Program-made: the position numbers and the translations under genes
In this document: positions 59,578 through 64,000 of the stretch, one piece after another
How positions within the stretch are numbered: position 1 is the stretch's first letter
Layout of the letters: each line of letters starts with the position of its first letter
NCBI GenBank assembly: GCA_017983515.1
Contig: JAGOBF010000018.1
Location: 1 to 64,000 of the forward strand
DNA: 64,000 nt
Reading direction: 5' to 3'
DNA from: Promineifilum sp.
GTDB lineage: Bacteria; Chloroflexota; Anaerolineae; Promineifilales; Promineifilaceae
The notes under the pieces: generated by a model
Databases searched by the model: none
What the model was told of the DNA's origin: nothing
The model's input: only the letters and a program-made list of their open reading frames with translations

Positions 59578-61842
59578 ATGGAAACTGCAGGGCGATTGCG
59601 CGAGGGCTTGCCTTCACTCTTTTTGGTGTGGGCGATGCTATTGGTGGCCAGTATAGCGGTTCTGCAAGCCGACCTCGTCGATGGCATGTATGTATTACCG
59701 ATTGTGGCGACGTTGGCGCTGGTGGCCGGTTGGCTGCTGGCCAAAAGCGTTTTCAGCGATCGGACGGCCCACATCTTCGCCCTGATTTACGGTTTGTTCT
59801 TTATCTTCTTTCTTGTCGGTTCCACCCTGCCCTATGAGGGGCCGTGGCGCGAGAGAATCATCGATCTGCTGGGTCGACAGGTGGAGTGGCTACAAAAAGC
59901 CATCGGCGGCGGCACCAGCCGGGACGGCATTATCTTCGTCATTCAAACGACGTCGCTATTCTGGCTGCTGGGTTATCTGGCCGGCTGGTACACCTTCCGA
60001 CGCGCCCATGTCTGGCGGGTGGTCATACCCACGGGGATCGTGCTTCTGAGTGTGGTCTATTACTACAATGGGCCACGGCCGCTACTCATTTATCTGGCGA
60101 TCTACACCTTGCTTGCCCTGCTCTTTATCGCCGCCACCCATCTAACGGCCGAGCAAGCCGAATGGCGTCGGGCCGCGGTTCGCTATGATCGCGGCATCCA
60201 GTTCGATTTTATGCGTGCCGGACTGCTGGCGGCGTTGTTGGCTTTGGTGATGGCCTGGAGTTTGCCGGGAATGCAGGCCAGCGCATCCGTCAGTGAGGCG
60301 ATGGCCGGCTCAGGAGGCCCGTGGCGAACCTTCCAGGACACGTGGACGCGGCTTTTTTCTTCGCTGCGCTCCTATGGCGCCGGAACGAGCGATCCCTATC
60401 AGGATACGCTGGTGCTGGGTGGGCCGCGATCGGTCGGCAATACGCTGGTGATGGACGTGCACGTGGACAAGGAACTGCCCTATGGCGTCTATTGGCAGGC
60501 CATTGCCTATGATACGTATATCAACGGCGGCTGGAAGGCGGCCGAGAGTGAGGTCGATGAACTCATCCACTACCCCGACGACGGCCCGCTCAACGTCCCA
60601 TTCTCGTTGTCGCGCACGGTCATCACCCAGACTGTGACCAACTACCTGCCCAACTCCAGTTTTCTCTATGCCGCGCCGGAAGTGGTCAACAGCGACCGCC
60701 AAATACTGGTTGATGCCACGTTTGATCCCCAGGGACAAACCCTCATTACCGCGCTGCGCTCGCGATTTATCCTGCGCCAGGGGGACCAGTACCAGGTGTC
60801 GTCGCGCGTCTCCGTGGCCGATGCGACCAGTTTGCAGCAGGACAGCACGGACTATCCACAATGGATCCGGGATCGCTACCTCCAGTTGCCGGACACGATT
60901 ACGCCGGAGACGGTGGCCCTAGCTGAGGAACTCACCGCCGGTTTGGGCAATCCCTATGACAAGGCCATCGTCGTACGGGATTATTTGCGCACCAACATCG
61001 ACTATAACGATCAAATAGCTGCCCCACCGGACACTGCCGAGCCGGTTGACTATATCTTGTTCGACCTCCAAGAGGCCTATTGCACTTATTACGCGTCCGC
61101 TATGGCGGTGATGTTGCGCTCGCAGGGCATCCCGGCCCGGCTGATTAGCGGCTACGCCCTGGGCGAATATGATGAGTCGACGCAATCGTATCGCGTACGG
61201 GCTGTGAATTCGCATACGTGGGTCGAGGTCTACTTTCCCAGTTATGGCTGGATCCATTTTGAGCCGACGCAGGCGATACCCGTCGCCGAGCGGCCGGCAT
61301 CCGGCACCGGCGATCTGACCAGCGCCGTGAACGAAGCCGCCGCGCCGGAGCCAGAGAGCCTGCTACCGCCCGAAGACTTGAATAACTTCGAATCGGCCGA
61401 CGGGTTGCTAGGGGATTCGCAAGACAACCAGGCCGATCAGGGCATTTTGGGCGGCATTTCCGCCTGGCAGATTGCCTTGGGCGTGCTTCTGTTGGGCTTG
61501 GCCGGCGGCGTCGTGTTCGCGGGGGCCAAATACAATCATCGTATCGAAGCCGACGTGGATCGGAGCTATGGTCGTCTGGGAGACTGGGCGCAGTGGCTTG
61601 GCATTCCCTGGCGCACGACGCAGACCCCTTACGAACAGGCTGACTCGCTGTTGACCGTCGTACCGGAGGGCAAGCAGCCGGTGCGCAATCTGACGCGCCA
61701 ATACGTGCTGCAACGTTTTAGCCCGGCCAAAGCCACCGAGGAGAACTTCGATCCGCTGCAGGAATGGAAGCAGTTGCGGCCGTTGCTCATTAAACGCAGC
61801 CTGGCTAATTTCCTGGATCGCTCCCGGAAATCAGGAAAATGA
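59578..61842 (+). CDS. Membrane-bound transglutaminase-like protein
   Basis: 754 aa from ATG 59578 (AGGAG 8 nt upstream). Residues 1-210 hold about six helices of the DUF3488 type. An external region of about 450 residues contains the transglutaminase-like core: nucleophile Cys in EAYCTYYASAMAVMLRSQGI, His in AVNSHTWVEVYF, and the third residue in YGWIHFEPTQ (Glu where Asp is usual). A further helix (WQIALGVLLLGLAGGVVF) and a cytoplasmic DUF4129-like tail with YEQADSLL follow. Such TgpA-like proteins are linked to cell-wall or surface functions in actinobacteria and pseudomonads. Function here is inferred. Confidence 0.88.
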   Translation: METAGRLREGLPSLFLVWAMLLVASIAVLQADLVDGMYVLPIVATLALVAGWLLAKSVFSDRTAHIFALIYGLFFIFFLVGSTLPYEGPWRERIIDLLGRQVEWLQKAIGGGTSRDGIIFVIQTTSLFWLLGYLAGWYTFRRAHVWRVVIPTGIVLLSVVYYYNGPRPLLIYLAIYTLLALLFIAATHLTAEQAEWRRAAVRYDRGIQFDFMRAGLLAALLALVMAWSLPGMQASASVSEAMAGSGGPWRTFQDTWTRLFSSLRSYGAGTSDPYQDTLVLGGPRSVGNTLVMDVHVDKELPYGVYWQAIAYDTYINGGWKAAESEVDELIHYPDDGPLNVPFSLSRTVITQTVTNYLPNSSFLYAAPEVVNSDRQILVDATFDPQGQTLITALRSRFILRQGDQYQVSSRVSVADATSLQQDSTDYPQWIRDRYLQLPDTITPETVALAEELTAGLGNPYDKAIVVRDYLRTNIDYNDQIAAPPDTAEPVDYILFDLQEAYCTYYASAMAVMLRSQGIPARLISGYALGEYDESTQSYRVRAVNSHTWVEVYFPSYGWIHFEPTQAIPVAERPASGTGDLTSAVNEAAAPEPESLLPPEDLNNFESADGLLGDSQDNQADQGILGGISAWQIALGVLLLGLAGGVVFAGAKYNHRIEADVDRSYGRLGDWAQWLGIPWRTTQTPYEQADSLLTVVPEGKQPVRNLTRQYVLQRFSPAKATEENFDPLQEWKQLRPLLIKRSLANFLDRSRKSGK

Positions 61843-61963
61843 GTTACTCCATCCGGCTCTGAACGGTTCGCCGGAGGCTCGTCAGCTTCTCGAACGGCTT
61901 CGGGGGGCTAATCTGCTATAATGTCACCAACGTCCCCGCCACAAAGGCAAAAATGTCTGTGGG

Positions 61964-63730
61964 ATGGAACGCAGATTAAATTACGGACGCGATGTGGCAA
62001 ATCACCGATTACCTTCTTCCCCGTCTACACTGGACAGTTTGCTGGCCCAAATCGATGCATGCCAAACGGCCTTAACCGAGCAACAAAAGTCATTATTGCG
62101 AGCGCCGGACGCTATGGCCCGCGCCACGGGCATTCGCGGCACGGGAATGTTGACGCGCCGCCTGGACGAGTTAAAGACCAGTGCGCAACAGCTTCAGACA
62201 GAACTTCGGCAACAGCAGACCGAGCGCGAGCGCCTGCTGGCCCTTCAGACCGTCGGCGCGGCGATCAACTCTTCCCTCGATCTTGGTGTGGTTTTGCAGC
62301 AGGTCATGGATGCCATCATCAGGCTGACCCGTGCCGAAAGAGCCATGTTGTTACTCTCCAGCCACGGAGAGTTGGAAGTCAAAATGGCCCGCAATATCTC
62401 CCAAGAGACGCTGGATGACGTGGCTTCGCTGGAAATCAGCCACAGCATTGTGCAGCGGGTGGCCGAGTCCGGTGAGCCTGTCGTAACCATCAACGCGCAG
62501 GAAGATGAACGCTTTGCAGAGCAGCACAGCATCGTCAGTTACAAATTGCGGTCGATCCTGTGCGCGCCCCTCAAGATCAAAGGCATCACCATTGGCGTCA
62601 TATACGTCGACAACCGCGTCGCCAGCGGCATTTTCAGCGATGCCGATCGCGACTTGCTGGCCGGCTTTGCCGACCAGGCCGCCGTAGCCATCGACAACGC
62701 TCGCCTGTTCCACGAGATCGCCGGCATGAAGCACTTGATGGACAACGTCTTCGCCTCAATAGCCGGTGGCGTCATCACCATCGATGAGAACGACCGGATC
62801 GCCTTGCTCAATCGCGCGGCCGGTCGCATCCTGAGCCTGGAAGTCGAAGTTGCTGGTTATGAGGATGTGTCCGCCAGACTGGGGGAGCAGGTCGTGGCCC
62901 TTATTCGACAGGTGAAGGAAGGTGGGCTATCGCAAAGCACCGAGCTGGAGCTGCCGGCACATGGCTCGTCACCGGCCTCGAAGACCTTGCATGTCACGGT
63001 TTCGCCTTTGCATACGGTGGAGAATGAGTGGGTGGGGGGCGTGGCGATCGTTCTGGATGATGTATCGGAGAAAAAGCGTATAGAGAGTCTGCGCCGCTAT
63101 TTGCCCTCGGCGCTGGTGGATCAGGTGCGGGATCTCGACTCGGCCCAGAAACCACAACGCCGGGAGATCACAGTCCTTTTTGCCGACATACGCGATTTTA
63201 GCCGTTTCGGCGAACATCTCGACCCCGAAGAATTGATCGCGCTGGCTAACGGGCTGTTCTCGGAGGCCGTGGCGGCGATTAGCGAATGTCATGGCCTGAT
63301 CGACAAGTTTATGGGTGATGCGGTGATGGCTCTGTTCAATACCCCGCTCAACCCCCAGGCGAACCACGTCGAACTGGCGGTGAGGGCGGCTCTCACGATT
63401 CAAGCGCGCTTATCCATCTACCGGCGGGCCTTGCCCCCCGAAAAAATCCTTTACTTCGGCATTGGCATTCATACGGGCGATGCGGTCGTGGGCAACGTGG
63501 GCAGCGACCAGCGCAAGGATTACTCGGCCGTCGGCGATGTGGTCAATCTCTGCAAACGGTTGCAGGAGCTGGCCGGAACTGACCAGATCCTCTTGAGCCG
63601 AGACGTCTTTGACTGTGTGCGCGATCGTGTGTTGGTGGAGTCGCTGCCGCCGGTTCAGGTGCGGGGACGGCAAGCACGTGAAGAGGTATTTCGCCTGCTG
63701 GGCGCTGTCGGCGGATTCATTCAACCATAA
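61964..63730 (+). CDS. GAF-domain class III adenylate/guanylate cyclase
   Basis: 588 aa. A coiled coil (about 65-95, LKTSAQQLQTELRQQQTERE) leads into a GAF domain (about 100-250, ICAPLKIKG region read as LCAPLKIKGITIGVIYVDN). A PAS-like segment (MDNVFASIAGGVITIDENDR) and a class III cyclase domain follow. Cyclase residues: metal Asp in VLFADIRDFSRFGE, Lys and Asp in DKFMGDAVMALF, and Asn and Arg of the transition-state site in YSAVGDVVNLCKRL. The Lys and the late Asp/Ser position favour ATP. A TATAAT at 61916 may be its -10 box. The signal bound by GAF is unknown. Confidence 0.92.
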   Translation: MERRLNYGRDVANHRLPSSPSTLDSLLAQIDACQTALTEQQKSLLRAPDAMARATGIRGTGMLTRRLDELKTSAQQLQTELRQQQTERERLLALQTVGAAINSSLDLGVVLQQVMDAIIRLTRAERAMLLLSSHGELEVKMARNISQETLDDVASLEISHSIVQRVAESGEPVVTINAQEDERFAEQHSIVSYKLRSILCAPLKIKGITIGVIYVDNRVASGIFSDADRDLLAGFADQAAVAIDNARLFHEIAGMKHLMDNVFASIAGGVITIDENDRIALLNRAAGRILSLEVEVAGYEDVSARLGEQVVALIRQVKEGGLSQSTELELPAHGSSPASKTLHVTVSPLHTVENEWVGGVAIVLDDVSEKKRIESLRRYLPSALVDQVRDLDSAQKPQRREITVLFADIRDFSRFGEHLDPEELIALANGLFSEAVAAISECHGLIDKFMGDAVMALFNTPLNPQANHVELAVRAALTIQARLSIYRRALPPEKILYFGIGIHTGDAVVGNVGSDQRKDYSAVGDVVNLCKRLQELAGTDQILLSRDVFDCVRDRVLVESLPPVQVRGRQAREEVFRLLGAVGGFIQP

Positions 63731-64000
63731 TGACCGATGGGGGCGGCACTTCCGGTGGCGCTTCCTCGATGGGAACCGTGTCAGGGAAAGGCGGGAGATC
63801 AAATAATTTGCGCCAGGCGTACTGGCCGAGCACCTTCAGCGAGGCCACGAGCGGCGCGGCCAGTATCGCGCCGAGAATGCCGGCCAACGCCGCCCCCATA
63901 AACACCCCGACGATCACCAATACGGGATGGAGATCGAGCGCGCCGCCCACAATTCGCGGAACCAGCAAGTTATTCTCGACCTGCTGAATGACGACCATCA
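63717..64000 (-). CDS. AI-2E family transporter/permease (C-terminal part, cut by window edge)
   Basis: C-terminal 94 residues, open at the right edge. VIQQVENNLLVPRIVGGALDL followed by HPVLVIVGVFMGAALAGILGAILAAP is the signature last helices of the DUF20/AI-2E permease family. A Pro/Glu-rich cytoplasmic tail ends the protein. Known members export AI-2 or act as Na+/H+ antiporters. Its stop overlaps the end of the convergent cyclase gene by 14 bp. Confidence 0.88.
   Translation of the reverse strand, partial: MVVIQQVENNLLVPRIVGGALDLHPVLVIVGVFMGAALAGILGAILAAPLVASLKVLGQYAWRKLFDLPPFPDTVPIEEAPPEVPPPSVIMVE

Overview
The window is about 60% GC, densely coded chromosomal DNA from a free-living aerobic bacterium. 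The gene mix suggests a Chloroflexota member (Anaerolineae or Ardenticatenia-like). Supporting features are a caa3-type oxidase with a cytochrome c-fused subunit II, endonuclease-type MutL, ECF sigma factors, single-membrane style lipoproteins, and a multi-gene ubiquitin-like cassette of the kind reported from such lineages. The taxonomic call is inference. No phage, insertion sequence or CRISPR array was seen.

Layout. 1-3.1 kb: a BMP-type nucleoside ABC transporter (broken at the left edge inside a perfect 38-bp inverted repeat) and an esterase. 3.2-7.3 kb: mutL, tRNA-Leu(CAA), an ECF sigma/anti-sigma pair and a Nudix hydrolase. 7.3-16.7 kb: a long minus-strand operon for a nonulosonic-acid-like surface sugar (NeuB-like synthase, KdsC-like phosphatase, SDR, class III aminotransferase, split transketolase, SpsF-like cytidylyltransferase, glycosyltransferase-like protein, PIG-L deacetylase). 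16.9-25.7 kb: a DUF309 protein, a GH31 glucosidase, a tandem pair of CNNM/CorC transporters with a small membrane protein, and an M32 carboxypeptidase.

25.9-36.4 kb is the highlight. Ten consecutive minus-strand genes encode a eukaryote-like ubiquitin-conjugation set: a dynamin-like GTPase, a two-domain protein of unknown function, a CAP-domain protein, an E1, a YukD/ubiquitin-like protein, a canonical E2 (HPN plus catalytic Cys), two JAMM metalloproteases (one membrane-anchored), and two RING-like zinc-finger proteins (one membrane-anchored). Several of these proteins share a short hydrophobic-acidic motif resembling a SUMO-interacting motif. A divergent promoter region with two perfect palindromes separates the cassette from a GNAT acetyltransferase.

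36.7-52 kb is mostly housekeeping: sppA, thiamine pyrophosphokinase, a queuosine-precursor transporter behind a likely preQ1-I riboswitch, rlmN, xth, a GT39-like membrane protein, folK/folB, a polysaccharide deacetylase lipoprotein, an ErpA-like protein, cca, hpt, tdk, and rpmE-rpmA-rplU. The rplU leader contains an attenuator-like hairpin, and L31 is fused to an alpha-CTD-like helix-hairpin-helix domain. 52-59.4 kb: an ECF sigma factor and a complete caa3 oxidase locus (subunits II, I, IV, III, CtaG, SURF1). 59.5-64 kb: a transglutaminase-like membrane protein, a GAF/class III nucleotide cyclase and the end of an AI-2E family protein. Several genes have a -10 box 6-7 nt before ATG, which implies leaderless transcripts.
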